Positions 8,557 through 18,068 are shown, numbered from the stretch's first letter. The stretch: 64,000 bases of DNA from Allorhizobium pseudoryzae (GCF_011046245.1 NZ_CP049241.1:3116001-3180000); one strand, 5' to 3'. Notes: generated from the sequence alone by a model not told the origin. Program-made: numbers and translations.

Positions 8557-9342
8557 TCAGCCTGCGCCGATCTCGCGGTAGAAATCGAGGACCGCGGCCT
8601 TGAACACCCGGTCTCCGACCGCCAGCATGTGGTCACGGTTCGGAATGTCGAGCGCCCTCGCATTCGGCATCAGGGCGGCGAGTTCCTGCGGCGAGCCGGC
8701 GATATCGTCCTTGGTGCCGACACCGATCAGCGTGGGCGCCTCGATCCGGCCCATGTCGGCGCGCGACACGAGGTCCCGCGAACCGCGAATGCAGGCGGCA
8801 AGCGCTTCGCGATCGCTCTTCGTCTGGTCGGCAAAGGCGCGGAACATGCGTCCCCTCGCATGGCTGACCTCCTCGAGCGACGGCGCCAGAAGCGCGTCTG
8901 CAATCGGGTCCCAGTCGCCGACGCCATCGGTCATGCCGATGCCGAGGCCGCCGAGCACCAGCGACCGGACGCGGTCCGGATGCCCGAGTGCTGCGAATGT
9001 CGAGATGCGCGCGCCCATCGAATACCCCATCAGGTGGGCATCCTTGAGGCCGAGATGATCGAGCAGTGCCATCGCATCACCCGCCATCACCCATGGACGG
9101 TAGGCTTCTGAATCACGCGGCTTGTCGCTCGCGCCATGCCCGCGGTTGTCGATCGCGATCACCCGGTAGCCTGCGTCCGAGAGCGTCTTCAGCCAGCCGG
9201 GATGCACCCAGTTGACGTTGGCCGTCGAGGCAAAACCATGGATCAGCAGGATCGGCTCGCCGGAGGGGTCTCCCTCGTCGAAATAGGCGAGCCGCAGGCC
9301 CTGGTGGGTGAAGGTCGAAAACTCGGGCGTGTTGAGATTCAT
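8557..9342 (-). CDS. Alpha/beta fold hydrolase
   Basis: A 261-residue alpha/beta hydrolase. The nucleophile elbow is GYSMG with the catalytic serine, preceded by the oxyanion region LIHGFASTANVNW. An Asp in VGTKDDIAG and a His in NRDHML complete a plausible catalytic triad. The ATG at 9342 has an AGGAAAG site; an upstream in-frame start is less likely. It is convergent with nothing and divergent from the zf-CHCC gene, so the roughly 157 bases between hold both promoters. Substrate unknown; ester hydrolases and C-C hydrolases share this fold. Confidence 0.85.
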   Translation of the reverse strand: MNLNTPEFSTFTHQGLRLAYFDEGDPSGEPILLIHGFASTANVNWVHPGWLKTLSDAGYRVIAIDNRGHGASDKPRDSEAYRPWVMAGDAMALLDHLGLKDAHLMGYSMGARISTFAALGHPDRVRSLVLGGLGIGMTDGVGDWDPIADALLAPSLEEVSHARGRMFRAFADQTKSDREALAACIRGSRDLVSRADMGRIEAPTLIGVGTKDDIAGSPQELAALMPNARALDIPNRDHMLAVGDRVFKAAVLDFYREIGAG

Positions 9343-9499
9343 GATGTCGCTTTCCTGCTCGCGTCTGACCACCGGCCGATCATCCGGCGATGGATCGGCG
9401 CGGGTGCATTTTTTTGACGGCGCCTGCCGTCTTCCCACTACACTTTCACACCCTGCCTCTATAATGTCCGCGCCAGAAATTCAAAGCATGGAGACGACT

Positions 9500-9745
9500 A
9501 TGGCCGGCCACGGCATTCCTCACTTCCAGAACGACGGTGGACATCGCCTTATCGAGGTGGGCGTCAAGGAATTCATGTGCACGGGCGCCAATGTTCCCTT
9601 TGACCATCCGCACATCTACATCGACATGGGCGACGACAACGAGAAGGTCTGCTCCTACTGTTCGACGCTCTACCGGTACAATCCGGCGCTGAAGGCGGAA
9701 GAAACAAACCCGCCGGGCTGCGTCTTCCACGTGAAGGCCGCCTGA
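9500..9745 (+). CDS. Zinc-finger CHCC domain protein (NDUFS6-like)
   Basis: An 81-residue protein with the exact zf-CHCC spacing C27-X8-H36-X14-C51-X2-C54. This domain is also the C-terminal part of the mitochondrial complex I subunit NDUFS6, and alphaproteobacterial homologues are candidates for the equivalent zinc-binding accessory subunit. The ATG at 9500 has a GGAG site 6 bases upstream; earlier in-frame ATGs at 9464 and 9488 lack one. The downstream FAD monooxygenase begins 16 bases after the stop, so they may be co-transcribed. The complex I link is inference from the family. Confidence 0.88.
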   Translation: MAGHGIPHFQNDGGHRLIEVGVKEFMCTGANVPFDHPHIYIDMGDDNEKVCSYCSTLYRYNPALKAEETNPPGCVFHVKAA

Positions 9746-9761
9746 TCGAAGACACACCGAC

Positions 9762-10928
9762 ATGACCACCAGGAATGCCGCCATCATCGGCGCCGGTATG
9801 GCCGGCCTCACGGCTGCACTGGCGCTGGCGAAACGCGGTGTCCGCGTTCACGTCATCGAACAGGCGCCGTATCTGGCCGAAGTCGGCGCCGGTTTGCAGA
9901 TCTCCCCCAATGCGTCGCGCATTCTGGCAAGGCTCGGCGTCCTGTCAGCGCTCGAAGCGCACTGGACGGAGCCCGACCGCATCTCGCTGGCGTCTGGCCG
10001 AACGCTCGGTCGCGTGGCGGAGGTGCCGGTGGGACGCTCCGCCCGGGAACGCTGGCGGGCACCTTACGGGGTCCTGCACCGCGCCACGCTGCAGCGCGTG
10101 CTACAGCAGGCGGTCGAGGCCGATCCGATGTGCACGCTGCAACTTGGCCGGCGCGTCAGTCACGGCGATCCTGCCATCATTGCGGACCTGACCGGCGAAG
10201 CGCCGGACCTGATCATCGGAGCCGATGGCGTCTGGTCGAGTGTCCGCGAATCGATTGCCTCTGCACCGGAGCCGGATTTTTCACACAATGTGGCGTGGCG
10301 GCTCATGGTCGAGGGACACAGGGCGCCCGGTTTCCTGTCGCCGCAATCGGTGACCGCCTTCCTCGGCCCCTCCGCCCATATCGTCTGTTATCCGCTGAAG
10401 GAAACCGGCGGGTTCAACGTGGTGGCGATCGCCGCCGGCGTGACACCCGGTGAAACCTGGGAGGCGAGCGCGACGGCCGAGGAAACCGGCATGCTGCTCC
10501 GGCAGTTCCGCGGCTGGAACCCGCAGATCGTCGAGATGCTGCGGCAAAGCCAGAACGCCAAGTTCTGGCCCCTCTACCAGGTGAGCGACGGCAATTGGCA
10601 CAATGGCGAAAACAAGGTGCTGATCGGCGATGCCGCGCACGCGATGATGCCGTTTGCCGCGCAAGGTGCGGCCATGGCCATCGAGGACGCCTGGGAACTG
10701 GCACAACAGGTCGGACGCTCGGCAAGCCTGCAGCAGGCGCTGGCCGCTTACGAATCCATCCGCAAGGCCCGCATCGACAAGGTTCGGCGCCGCGGCAACT
10801 TCAACCGCTTTGCCTATCACCTGCGCGGGCCCCTGCGGCTCGGCCGCGATCTCGTGCTCGCCCTTCGTCCGCCGCAGGCGCTGGCGGCGGACATGGACTG
10901 GCTCTACGGTTACGACAGCGCCGACTGA
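9762..10928 (+). CDS. FAD-dependent monooxygenase (salicylate/3-hydroxybenzoate hydroxylase-like)
   Basis: A 388-residue group A flavoprotein monooxygenase. It has the N-terminal Rossmann motif IIGAGMAGL, the DG motif region LIIGADGVWSSVR, and the FAD-ribityl motif GDAAHAMMPFAAQGAAMAIED. Such enzymes hydroxylate aromatic acids using NAD(P)H and O2; salicylate and 3-hydroxybenzoate hydroxylases are the closest textbook relatives. The true substrate cannot be assigned, since relatives also include ubiquinone-pathway and antibiotic-modifying enzymes. Its stop codon abuts the stop of convergent metC (zero bases between). Confidence 0.85.
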   Translation: MTTRNAAIIGAGMAGLTAALALAKRGVRVHVIEQAPYLAEVGAGLQISPNASRILARLGVLSALEAHWTEPDRISLASGRTLGRVAEVPVGRSARERWRAPYGVLHRATLQRVLQQAVEADPMCTLQLGRRVSHGDPAIIADLTGEAPDLIIGADGVWSSVRESIASAPEPDFSHNVAWRLMVEGHRAPGFLSPQSVTAFLGPSAHIVCYPLKETGGFNVVAIAAGVTPGETWEASATAEETGMLLRQFRGWNPQIVEMLRQSQNAKFWPLYQVSDGNWHNGENKVLIGDAAHAMMPFAAQGAAMAIEDAWELAQQVGRSASLQQALAAYESIRKARIDKVRRRGNFNRFAYHLRGPLRLGRDLVLALRPPQALAADMDWLYGYDSAD

Positions 10929-12119
10929 TCAGACGGCGCGTGCGGCCGCAAAACCGATCTCGAGATCCTTCTTGAGATCGGCGACATCTTCGAGGCCGAT
11001 CTGCAGCCGGATCACCGGGCCTTCGGTCGGCGCCTTGCAGATGGTGCGGTCGTTCAGGTTGACGTGGACTGCAAGGCTCTCATAGCCGCCCCAGGAATAC
11101 CCCAGGCCGAAGAAGAACAGGGCGTCCAGGAAGGCATGTGCCTTCGCCTTGAAGTGTGCCTCGCTCTGCGCCTTCAGGACAAAAGAGAAGACGCCGCTTG
11201 CGCCCTTGAAGTCGCGTTTCCAGATCGCATGGCCGGGGAAACTCTCAAGCGCCGGATGCAGCACCCGCGCCACTTCCTCGCGTCCTTCCAACCAGCGGGC
11301 AATCTCGAGCGCGCTCTTCTGGTGATGCGCCAGGCGCACGCCCATGGTGCGCAGACCGCGCAGGATCTGGTAGGAATCATCCGGTGCGCCGCAGGTGCCA
11401 AGGGTTATCTGCGCCTCGTGCAGCTTCGGCCAGTGTTTTGCATTGGCAGACACCGACCCCATGATGATATCCGAGTGGCCGGACGGATATTTGGTCGTTG
11501 CATGGATCGAGACATCGACGCCGAAATCGAGTGGCCGGAAGAACAGAGGCGTTGCCCAGGTATTGTCCATGGTCACGACGCAATCATGCCGGTGAGCGGC
11601 CTCGGCTATGGCGCGAATATCCTGCATTTCCATGGTGTTGGAACCGGGCGCTTCGGTGTGCACGAGCCGCGTGTTCGGTCGGATCAGGGTCTCGATCGAC
11701 GCGCCGAGAGACGGATCATAATATTCGACCTCGACGCCGAGCCTCGTCAGCATCGTGTCGCAGAAATGCCGGCAGGGCGAATAGACAGAATCGACGATGA
11801 GGGCGTGATCCCCGGCCGAGAGATAGGCGAGGAAAGGAACGGTGATCGCCGCGAGGCCGGACGGCACCAGGATCGTTCCCGCCGCCCCTTCAAGCGCATT
11901 CAACGCCTCGCACAGCGCATCCGTCGTCGGCGTTCCCCGCGTCCCGTAGGTGTATTTCTGTCCGCGCGTTTCCATTGTCTTGCAATCGGGAAACAGGACG
12001 GTCGAACCATGCACGACCGGCGGATTGACGAAACCATGGAAGCTCATGGGATCATGACCGAGATGCGCCAGACGCGTGTTATCGCCCGCCTGGTTGAGGG
12101 AAAGCTGTTTGTTTTTCAT
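10929..12119 (-). CDS. metC: Cystathionine beta-lyase
   Basis: A 396-residue PLP enzyme of the Cys/Met metabolism family that splits cystathionine to homocysteine, pyruvate and ammonia. The PLP lysine is K210 in SIHATTKYPSGHSD; YTYGTRGTPTTDAL near residue 60 and TEAPGSNTMEM near 160 are typical. Length is normal. In rhizobia metC sits beside the aap operon, as here, divergently transcribed. A C-S lyase or related gamma-synthase activity is possible, but the sequence pattern is the MetC type. Confidence 0.92.
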   Translation of the reverse strand: MKNKQLSLNQAGDNTRLAHLGHDPMSFHGFVNPPVVHGSTVLFPDCKTMETRGQKYTYGTRGTPTTDALCEALNALEGAAGTILVPSGLAAITVPFLAYLSAGDHALIVDSVYSPCRHFCDTMLTRLGVEVEYYDPSLGASIETLIRPNTRLVHTEAPGSNTMEMQDIRAIAEAAHRHDCVVTMDNTWATPLFFRPLDFGVDVSIHATTKYPSGHSDIIMGSVSANAKHWPKLHEAQITLGTCGAPDDSYQILRGLRTMGVRLAHHQKSALEIARWLEGREEVARVLHPALESFPGHAIWKRDFKGASGVFSFVLKAQSEAHFKAKAHAFLDALFFFGLGYSWGGYESLAVHVNLNDRTICKAPTEGPVIRLQIGLEDVADLKKDLEIGFAAARAV

Positions 12120-12473
12120 CGGGAAGCGGCTTTCGATTGATGGATGCCGCCTGTTGTTAAACCTCGTCGCCGGACCGTCAACCCCTGTGCGAACGGATCC
12201 TCAACGCCGATGAAATGCCGCGAGAAACTGATACTCTGTTCAGCACAGCCTGCACAATATCTCACACCCTGCCTAATATATCACCAACACACGTCAATTT
12301 GTCGAATTTGAGGCGCTAATTTAAAGTGCAAGACTTGACCCTTGCCCATATTTGCGACTGAGATATGCCCAGCTCGTTTGGGAGGCCTTACGCGAGCGGT
12401 TCCGGCCTACCGCCAATCTGGCGCGGCGACGGAACTTGGGTCGATCTAAAAAACACAGACAAAGGTTGGGAAA
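12120..12473. other. Intergenic region between divergent metC and aapJ
   Basis: 354 bases without a gene I can support. It must hold the promoters of metC (minus) and the aap operon (plus). A TTGACC at 12335-12340 is a candidate -35 element for aapJ, but no clear -10 at the right distance could be named. Two short inverted repeats lie in the presumed aapJ leader (aggcc/ggcct at 12383-12408, cgcca/tggcg at 12411-12423). The first half is AT-richer than the surroundings. No known riboswitch was recognised. Confidence 0.5.
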
Positions 12474-13496
12474 ATGAAAAAGACGATTCTGTCAGCCGCG
12501 ATTGGCGCGGCAGTCCTTGGCGCTGCCTCGGCTGCATCCGCTGCCACGCTTGACGACGTAAAGGCAAAGGGCTTCGTCACCTGCGGCGTCAGCCAGGGCA
12601 TCCCGGGCTTCTCGAACCCGAACGACAAGGGTGACTGGTCCGGTCTCGACGTCGATTATTGCCGCGGCATTGCGGCTGCCGTGTTCGGCGATCCGTCGAA
12701 GGCAAAGTTCGTCGCCCTGTCGAGCAAGGACCGCTTTCCGGCGCTCCAGTCCGGCGAAGTGGACGTTCTGACCCGCAACACGACCTGGACCATCAGCCGC
12801 GACACCTCGCTCGGCTTCAACTTCCGCACCGTCAACTACTATGACGGCCAGGGCTTCATGGTGAAGAAGAGCCTCAACGTGAAGTCGGCGCTCGAACTGT
12901 CCGGCGCTGCCGTCTGCGTTCAGCAGGGCACCACGACCGAACTCAACCTCGCCGACTACTTCAAGGCCAACAACCTGCAGTACAATCCGGTTGTGTTCGA
13001 AAAGGAAGCCGACGCCACCAGCGCCTACGATTCCGGCCGTTGCGACGTTTACACCACCGACCAGTCCGGTCTCTATGCCGTGCGCCTGAAGATGAAGAAC
13101 CCGGACGAGAACATGGTTCTGCCGGAAGTCATCTCCAAGGAGCCGCTCGGGCCGGCCGTTCGCCAGGGCGACGACAAGTGGTTCGACATCGTCAGCTGGG
13201 TTCACTACGCCATGGTGGGTGCCGAAGAACTCGGCGTGACCTCCAAGAACGTCGACGAAATGAAGACGAGCGGTGGTCCGGACATCAAGCGTATGCTCGG
13301 TTCTGAAGAAGGCACCAAGATCGGTACCGACCTTGGCCTGAGCAACGACTGGGCAGCCAACATCATCAAGACCGTCGGCAATTACGGCGAAGTCTTCGCT
13401 CGCAACCTCGGTCCGGACACCCCGATCAAGATCGAGCGCGGCCTGAACGCACAGTGGACCAAGGGCGGCCTGCAGTACGCCCCGCCGATCCGCTAA
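12474..13496 (+). CDS. aapJ: General L-amino acid ABC transporter, periplasmic binding protein
   Basis: A 340-residue periplasmic solute-binding protein with a clear signal peptide (MKKTILSAAIGAAVLGAASAASA, cut before ATLDDV). The mature start (LDDVKAKGFVTCGVSQGIPGFS) and ending (WTKGGLQYAPPIR) are those of AapJ, the broad-specificity amino acid binding protein of rhizobia. It delivers amino acids to the AapQ/AapM channel, powered by AapP. It is first in the operon, and a strong hairpin after it probably raises its transcript level over the membrane genes. The 119-base gap to aapQ is otherwise empty. Confidence 0.97.
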   Translation: MKKTILSAAIGAAVLGAASAASAATLDDVKAKGFVTCGVSQGIPGFSNPNDKGDWSGLDVDYCRGIAAAVFGDPSKAKFVALSSKDRFPALQSGEVDVLTRNTTWTISRDTSLGFNFRTVNYYDGQGFMVKKSLNVKSALELSGAAVCVQQGTTTELNLADYFKANNLQYNPVVFEKEADATSAYDSGRCDVYTTDQSGLYAVRLKMKNPDENMVLPEVISKEPLGPAVRQGDDKWFDIVSWVHYAMVGAEELGVTSKNVDEMKTSGGPDIKRMLGSEEGTKIGTDLGLSNDWAANIIKTVGNYGEVFARNLGPDTPIKIERGLNAQWTKGGLQYAPPIR

Positions 13497-13522
13497 GCCG
13501 CCTTTCCAAACTCGGAAAACCT

Positions 13523-13548
13523 GAAAGGCGGGGGATACCTCGCCTTTC
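13523..13548 (+). promoter_or_regulatory. Stable hairpin between aapJ and aapQ
   Basis: An 11-base-pair stem (13523-13533 with 13538-13548, including one G-T pair) closed by a four-base GATA loop, placed 27 bases after the aapJ stop. No T-run follows, so it is more likely a 3'-end stabiliser or weak attenuator than a full terminator. It would keep more aapJ than aapQMP mRNA, as seen in other binding-protein transporter operons. Confidence 0.7.
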
Positions 13549-13615
13549 TACGTATAAAAGAACCCATCACGGGCAAGAACAGCTCCAAAGAGCATGACAA
13601 GAGGGAAAGGCGCTG

Positions 13616-14818
13616 ATGGCAGGCTTCGCGCTGAATTTGGCAAAACCGGACACACAACGATCATCCACGTCGTCACTCATCTACGATCCGAAGGTGCGCG
13701 GCATTTTCTACCAGGTGCTGACGGTCGCCCTGGTTGCGCTCTTCGTCTGGACGGTGACGCAGAACACGATCAACAACCTGGCGAAGGCGAACATCGCCTC
13801 CGGCTTCGGATTTCTCGAAGGGCGCGCGGGCTTCGACATTGCGCAGACCCTTATCCCCTACAGCAGCGATGCGACCTACGGGCGCGCATTGATCGTTGGG
13901 CTTCTCAACACGCTGCAAGTCGCTTTCTTCGGCATCATCACCGCCTCGATCCTGGGCTTCGTCGTTGGCATTGCCCGCCTGTCGAAGAACTGGCTGATCG
14001 CCAAGCTTGCGCAGGTCTATGTGGAAATCTTCCGCAACATTCCGCCGCTGCTCGTCATCCTGTTCTGGTACAAGGGCGTCATCTCGGTCCTGCCGCAAGC
14101 CCGCGATTCGATCGCGATGCCGCTATCGTCCTACCTCAACAATCGCGGTCTCTTCTTCCCCAAGGCGATCTGGGGCGATGGCGCATGGATGATTGGTGTC
14201 GCCTTCCTCGTGGCGATCGTCGCGTCCATCGTGATCTTCCGCTGGGCCCGCAAGCGCCAGGCGGCCACCGGCCAGCAGTTCCACTCCGGCTGGACCGCGA
14301 TCGGCCTCATTATCGGCCTTCCGGCGCTGACCTTCCTGGTGCTCGGCTCGCCGATCAGCTTCGATTATCCGATCGCCGGTCGCTTTAACCTCACGGGCGG
14401 CAGCACGATCGGCCCGGAGTTCATCTCGCTCTATCTGGCGCTCTCCTTCTACACCGCCTCCTTCATCGCGGAAATCGTGCGCGGCGGCATCCTGGCCGTT
14501 GCGAAGGGACAGACCGAAGCGGCAAGTGCGCTCGGCATCCGCCCCAACGTGACCACACGCCTCGTCATCATTCCGCAGGCGATGCGCATCATCATCCCGC
14601 CGCTGACCAGCCAGTACCTCAACCTGACGAAAAACTCGTCGCTTGCGGTTGCCGTCGGGTTTGCGGATGTCGTCGCCGTTGGCGGCACCATGCTGAACCA
14701 GACCGGTCAGGCCGTCGAAATCGTCGCGCTGTGGCTCGTCATCTACCTGTCTCTGTCGGTCACTACCGCTGTGTTCATGAACTGGTTCAACGCCAAAATG
14801 GCGCTGGTGGAGAGATAA
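13616..14818 (+). CDS. aapQ: General L-amino acid ABC transporter permease AapQ
   Basis: A 400-residue inner-membrane permease of the HisM/polar amino acid family. Hydrophobic segments are spread along the protein, with the permease EAA-loop region near residues 290-320 ([16 protein letters not shown]), which contacts the ATPase AapP. Aap permeases are longer than most of the family, with an extra central region, as seen here. The ATG at 13616 follows an AGGGAAAGG ribosome site. Only one base separates its stop from the aapM start. Confidence 0.96.
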   Translation: MAGFALNLAKPDTQRSSTSSLIYDPKVRGIFYQVLTVALVALFVWTVTQNTINNLAKANIASGFGFLEGRAGFDIAQTLIPYSSDATYGRALIVGLLNTLQVAFFGIITASILGFVVGIARLSKNWLIAKLAQVYVEIFRNIPPLLVILFWYKGVISVLPQARDSIAMPLSSYLNNRGLFFPKAIWGDGAWMIGVAFLVAIVASIVIFRWARKRQAATGQQFHSGWTAIGLIIGLPALTFLVLGSPISFDYPIAGRFNLTGGSTIGPEFISLYLALSFYTASFIAEIVRGGILAVAKGQTEAASALGIRPNVTTRLVIIPQAMRIIIPPLTSQYLNLTKNSSLAVAVGFADVVAVGGTMLNQTGQAVEIVALWLVIYLSLSVTTAVFMNWFNAKMALVER

Positions 14819-14819
14819 G

Positions 14820-15974
14820 ATGGCTGTCACCGATGTTTCTTACGTCCGCCAGCAGATGGAGGGGCCGAAGCCGGCTCCTTCCAGCCAGGTTGGCGTCATC
14901 CACTGGCTGAGGACAAACCTGTTTGCCTCGGTCACCGATACCATCATGACGATCATCGGGCTTGGGCTCCTCGTCTACACCCTGCCCGGCCTCATCCAGT
15001 GGCTCTTCCTGGATGCGTCCTGGACGGGGACGGATCGTAGCGCCTGCGCCACGGTCTCGCAGGGGGGCGTTCTTCCGGACGGCCAGTCCGGCGCCTGCTG
15101 GGCCTTCGTTTCGGCAAAGTTCAATCAGTTCATCTTCGGGCGTTATCCGTCCGAACTCTACTGGCGTCCTATGCTGGTGATGGTGCTCTTCATCGCCCTC
15201 TTGATCCCGATGCTGATGCCGAAGGCCCCCTACAAGGGCTGGAATGCACTGACGCTCTTCATCGTCCTGCCGGTCGTCTCCTTCTTCCTGCTGGGTGGTG
15301 GCTTCGGTCTCGAGCCGGTCGAAACCCAACTCTGGGGCGGCCTGATGGTGACGCTGATCCTCTCCTTCTTCGGGATCACCGTGTCGCTTCCCTTCGGCAT
15401 CCTGCTCGCGCTCGGACGCCGCTCGAACCTGCCGGTCATCAAGATGCTGTGCGTCCTCTTCATCGAGGTCATCCGCGGCATTCCGTTGATCACCGTGCTG
15501 TTCATGGCAAGCGTCATGCTGCCGCTGTTCCTGCCGGATGGCTGGACCTTCGACAAGCTGTTGCGGGCGCTGATCGGTGTGTCGCTGTTTTCCTCCGCCT
15601 ACATGGCGGAAGTCATCCGCGGCGGCCTGCAGGCAATCCCGAAGGGCCAGTTCGAAGGCGCCGATTCGCTCGGCCTCAGCTACTGGCAGAAGACGCGGCT
15701 GATCATCCTGCCGCAGGCGATCAAGCTTGTCATTCCGGGGATCGTCAACACCTTCATCGGTCTCTTCAAGGACACCTCGCTCGTCTACATCATCGGTATG
15801 TTCGACCTGCTCGGCATCGTCACGCTCAACCAGTCGGATGCAAACTGGTCGTCGCCGGTGACGCCGATTACCGGTTACGTCTTTGCCGGTTTCGTCTTCT
15901 GGATCTTCTGCTTTGCCATGTCGCGCTACTCCCTCTTCATGGAGCGCCACCTCGACACCGGCCACAAGCGTTAA
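14820..15974 (+). CDS. aapM: General L-amino acid ABC transporter permease AapM
   Basis: A 384-residue inner-membrane permease pairing with AapQ. The EAA loop ([20 protein letters not shown]) lies near residues 275-295. Between the first and later helices is a periplasmic-looking insertion with two cysteines (RSACATVSQ and SGACWAFV). The start codon overlaps the aapQ end closely (ATG one base after the TAA), with GGAGAG just upstream, so translation is probably coupled. Confidence 0.96.
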   Translation: MAVTDVSYVRQQMEGPKPAPSSQVGVIHWLRTNLFASVTDTIMTIIGLGLLVYTLPGLIQWLFLDASWTGTDRSACATVSQGGVLPDGQSGACWAFVSAKFNQFIFGRYPSELYWRPMLVMVLFIALLIPMLMPKAPYKGWNALTLFIVLPVVSFFLLGGGFGLEPVETQLWGGLMVTLILSFFGITVSLPFGILLALGRRSNLPVIKMLCVLFIEVIRGIPLITVLFMASVMLPLFLPDGWTFDKLLRALIGVSLFSSAYMAEVIRGGLQAIPKGQFEGADSLGLSYWQKTRLIILPQAIKLVIPGIVNTFIGLFKDTSLVYIIGMFDLLGIVTLNQSDANWSSPVTPITGYVFAGFVFWIFCFAMSRYSLFMERHLDTGHKR

Positions 15975-15991
15975 AAGGATAAGGGTAAATC

Positions 15992-16771
15992 ATGTCTGCA
16001 ACGAACACCAAGCCGCAGGCCATGGCGGTATCCAGCACCGATGTGGCCATCCAGATCACCGGCATGAACAAGTGGTACGGCGATTTCCACGTTCTCCGCG
16101 ACGTCAACCTCACCGTCATGCGCGGCGAACGCATCGTCATCGCCGGACCGTCCGGCTCCGGCAAGTCCACGATGATCCGCTGCATCAACCGTCTGGAAGA
16201 ACACCAGTCGGGCCAGATCGTGGTGGATGGCATCGAACTCACCAACGACCTGAAGAAGATCGACGAAGTGCGCCGCGAAGTCGGCATGGTCTTCCAGCAC
16301 TTCAACCTCTTCCCGCATCTGACGATCCTGGAAAACTGCACGCTCGCACCGATCTGGGTTCGCAAGATGCCGAAGAAGGAAGCTGAAGCGATCGCGATGC
16401 ACTATCTGGAGCGCGTCAAGATTCCGGAACAGGCGCACAAATATCCGGGCCAGCTCTCCGGCGGCCAGCAGCAGCGTGTGGCCATTGCCCGCTCGCTCTG
16501 CATGAAGCCGAAGATCATGCTGTTTGACGAACCGACCTCCGCGCTCGACCCTGAAATGGTCAAGGAAGTGCTGGACACCATGGTGAGCCTTGCGGAAGAA
16601 GGCATGACCATGCTGTGCGTGACCCACGAAATGGGTTTTGCCCGTCAGGTCGCCAACCGGGTGATCTTCATGGACCAGGGCCAGATCGTCGAGCAGAATT
16701 CGCCGGCCGAGTTCTTCGACAATCCGCAACACGAGCGCACCAAGCTCTTCCTCAGCCAAATCCTGCACTGA
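15992..16771 (+). CDS. aapP: General L-amino acid ABC transporter ATP-binding protein AapP
   Basis: A 259-residue ATPase that powers AapQM. Walker A is GPSGSGKST at residues 52-60, the ABC signature is [15 protein letters not shown], Walker B is [15 protein letters not shown], and the switch His is in CVTHEMGF. The ATG at 15992 has an AAGG-type ribosome site. It starts 17 bases after aapM and is the last gene of the operon, with a terminator 33 bases beyond the stop. Confidence 0.97.
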   Translation: MSATNTKPQAMAVSSTDVAIQITGMNKWYGDFHVLRDVNLTVMRGERIVIAGPSGSGKSTMIRCINRLEEHQSGQIVVDGIELTNDLKKIDEVRREVGMVFQHFNLFPHLTILENCTLAPIWVRKMPKKEAEAIAMHYLERVKIPEQAHKYPGQLSGGQQQRVAIARSLCMKPKIMLFDEPTSALDPEMVKEVLDTMVSLAEEGMTMLCVTHEMGFARQVANRVIFMDQGQIVEQNSPAEFFDNPQHERTKLFLSQILH

Positions 16772-16803
16772 GGCCGCATCGGCACGTTCAGGTTGTCCGA
16801 CTG

Positions 16804-16830
16804 GAGCGCTCCCTCGGGGGCGCTCTTTTT
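16804..16830 (+). terminator. Rho-independent terminator of the aap operon
   Basis: A 9-base-pair stem (GAGCGCTCC at 16804-16812 with 16817-16825, one G-T pair) with a four-base loop, followed by TTTTT at 16826-16830. It ends the aapJQMP transcript. Confidence 0.88.
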
Positions 16831-16853
16831 CCATGCGGATTTCCGGGTCCCGC

Positions 16854-17510
16854 TTACCAGGTGACGGAATAGCGTGCGTTGACCGTGGCCGTCAGATCCG
16901 CACCGGCGGCCTTGCCAATGCGCGCGGACACGCTCACATCGTCTGCGAGCTTCTGCTGGACGGTGATGCCTGCCCCCACGCGCTTGAAGCTGTCCAGCGC
17001 TCCAAACCGCGCCGTCAGCGAAACGCCATCGACCGGATCAGACCATGTTACGGCCTGGTGGACATCCACACCGTCCCAGACTGTCCCCGTCGCGTCATGA
17101 TGCACCGTCACGGTGCGGGTCATCTCGAGGTCGAAGTCGGACGAGACGATTTCCCGGTCGCTGAGTCTCATCTCGGCCACGGCGTCACCCGTCTCGGCAT
17201 TGGCGCGGAGGTTGAGTTCACGCAGCAGGGTCTGGGCCGGCGTCTGCTCCGATTGCGCGGTGATACGCCCCCAGACGTTGACCGGCACATCGACCGGACC
17301 GCCCTTGACGGACGAGGTCACGCCGACGTCGATACCCGCTGCCGCAAAGGACCAGCCGGGGACACGCATGCCAAGCCGCGCCTGATAGGCCGTTTCTGAA
17401 CTTTTCGTCGGTTTCCAGATCAGGAGGCCCTCATCTGCGCAGGCCGGTGTGACGAACATCACCATGGTAACCAGACACGTCCAGCGTGACAGCCGCGTTC
17501 TTAAAACCAT
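16854..17510 (-). CDS. Exported protein of unknown function, beta-rich
   Basis: I do not recognise this 218-residue protein. It starts with a signal peptide (about residues 1-25, ending VTPACA before DEGLL). The mature part is rich in alternating polar and hydrophobic residues typical of beta strands and ends in ARYSVTW, an aromatic C-terminus like that of outer-membrane barrels. Paired repeats such as SVKGGPVDVPVNVWGR and SVSARIGKAAGADLTATV support a beta-sheet fold. It may be a small outer-membrane or periplasmic protein. The ATG at 17510 is chosen because it places the signal peptide at the N-terminus. It converges on the aap terminator and stands alone. Confidence 0.7.
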   Translation of the reverse strand: MVLRTRLSRWTCLVTMVMFVTPACADEGLLIWKPTKSSETAYQARLGMRVPGWSFAAAGIDVGVTSSVKGGPVDVPVNVWGRITAQSEQTPAQTLLRELNLRANAETGDAVAEMRLSDREIVSSDFDLEMTRTVTVHHDATGTVWDGVDVHQAVTWSDPVDGVSLTARFGALDSFKRVGAGITVQQKLADDVSVSARIGKAAGADLTATVNARYSVTW

Positions 17511-17799
17511 GTTTTTCCCACACCTCTGTTGCCTCCCGATTGGCCGGTCCCGGCAGATGCACGCTCCTCCCTGCTGCGCGCTCTTGCGTCTCAAAACAGG
17601 CCAATTCGCTCGTACGACATAGTACCATAAATTGAAGCCGTGGGCGTTTTAAGGTCGGAAAAAGCGCAGCGTCGCATTCCTGCAACAGCAAAACAGGAAG
17701 TCGCCAATCCCCCCTCGCCTTAACCATTCCTCACCTAAATAGGCTTGCAAGAGACCGTGTTTGGTCGTTGATTAGGCCCCAATAAGGGAGAAACAAGAG
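17511..17799. other. Intergenic region with no supported gene
   Basis: About 290 bases between the exported unknown protein and the candidate small ORF at 17800. Open frames on the minus strand here have no ribosome site or recognisable product, and I treat them as chance. The region should hold the promoter of the minus-strand gene and, around 17740-17790, that of the plus-strand small ORFs. Confidence 0.4.
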
Positions 17800-17892
17800 A
17801 TGCAACAACTCTGTCCGTCCGCCGACGTTGCGTTGCCCTATGTGAACGAAGGAGATCGCTTTCGAGGTGTTCTTGGTTTGGAACGGGGATGA
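17800..17892 (+). CDS. Possible 30-residue leader or small ORF
   Basis: An ATG at 17800 preceded by GGGAG (9 bases) opens a 30-codon frame, MQQLCPSADVALPYVNEG and on, ending with TGA at 17890-17892. It is soluble, with no hydrophobic segment. The next small ORF starts 14 bases later, so it could be a leader peptide or a short gene in a two-gene unit. Evidence is only the ribosome site and spacing; I am not confident it is translated. Confidence 0.3.
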   Translation: MQQLCPSADVALPYVNEGDRFRGVLGLERG

Positions 17893-17906
17893 GGATCTCT
17901 CGACCC

Positions 17907-18068
17907 ATGGCAAACAAATCCTTCGATAGAAAAGCCCCTTCCTCCCTGATGGACAGCGTGCTGCGGTCCACGGCGGCGCTCACTTCCGGGCGCGCCTTCT
18001 CGCGCATCATGACACTGGCAGGCGTGCTTGTCGTTCTCGTCTATTGGCGGCAGACCGGCGGCTGGTGA
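17907..18068 (+). CDS. Possible 53-residue single-span membrane protein
   Basis: An ATG at 17907 opens a 53-codon frame with a polar N-terminus (MANKSFDRKAPSSLMDS), then a hydrophobic segment TLAGVLVVLVYW near residues 36-47 and a short end RQTGGW. The layout resembles small inner-membrane proteins. A GAGG lies about 12 bases before the start, only a weak ribosome site. A hairpin and then a bidirectional terminator follow. Product and function unrecognised. Confidence 0.45.
   Translation: MANKSFDRKAPSSLMDSVLRSTAALTSGRAFSRIMTLAGVLVVLVYWRQTGGW

Noticed and set aside
12120..12473. SAM riboswitch ahead of metC
   Set aside because: No match to the SAM-II pattern known from alphaproteobacterial methionine genes could be recognised in the minus-strand leader.
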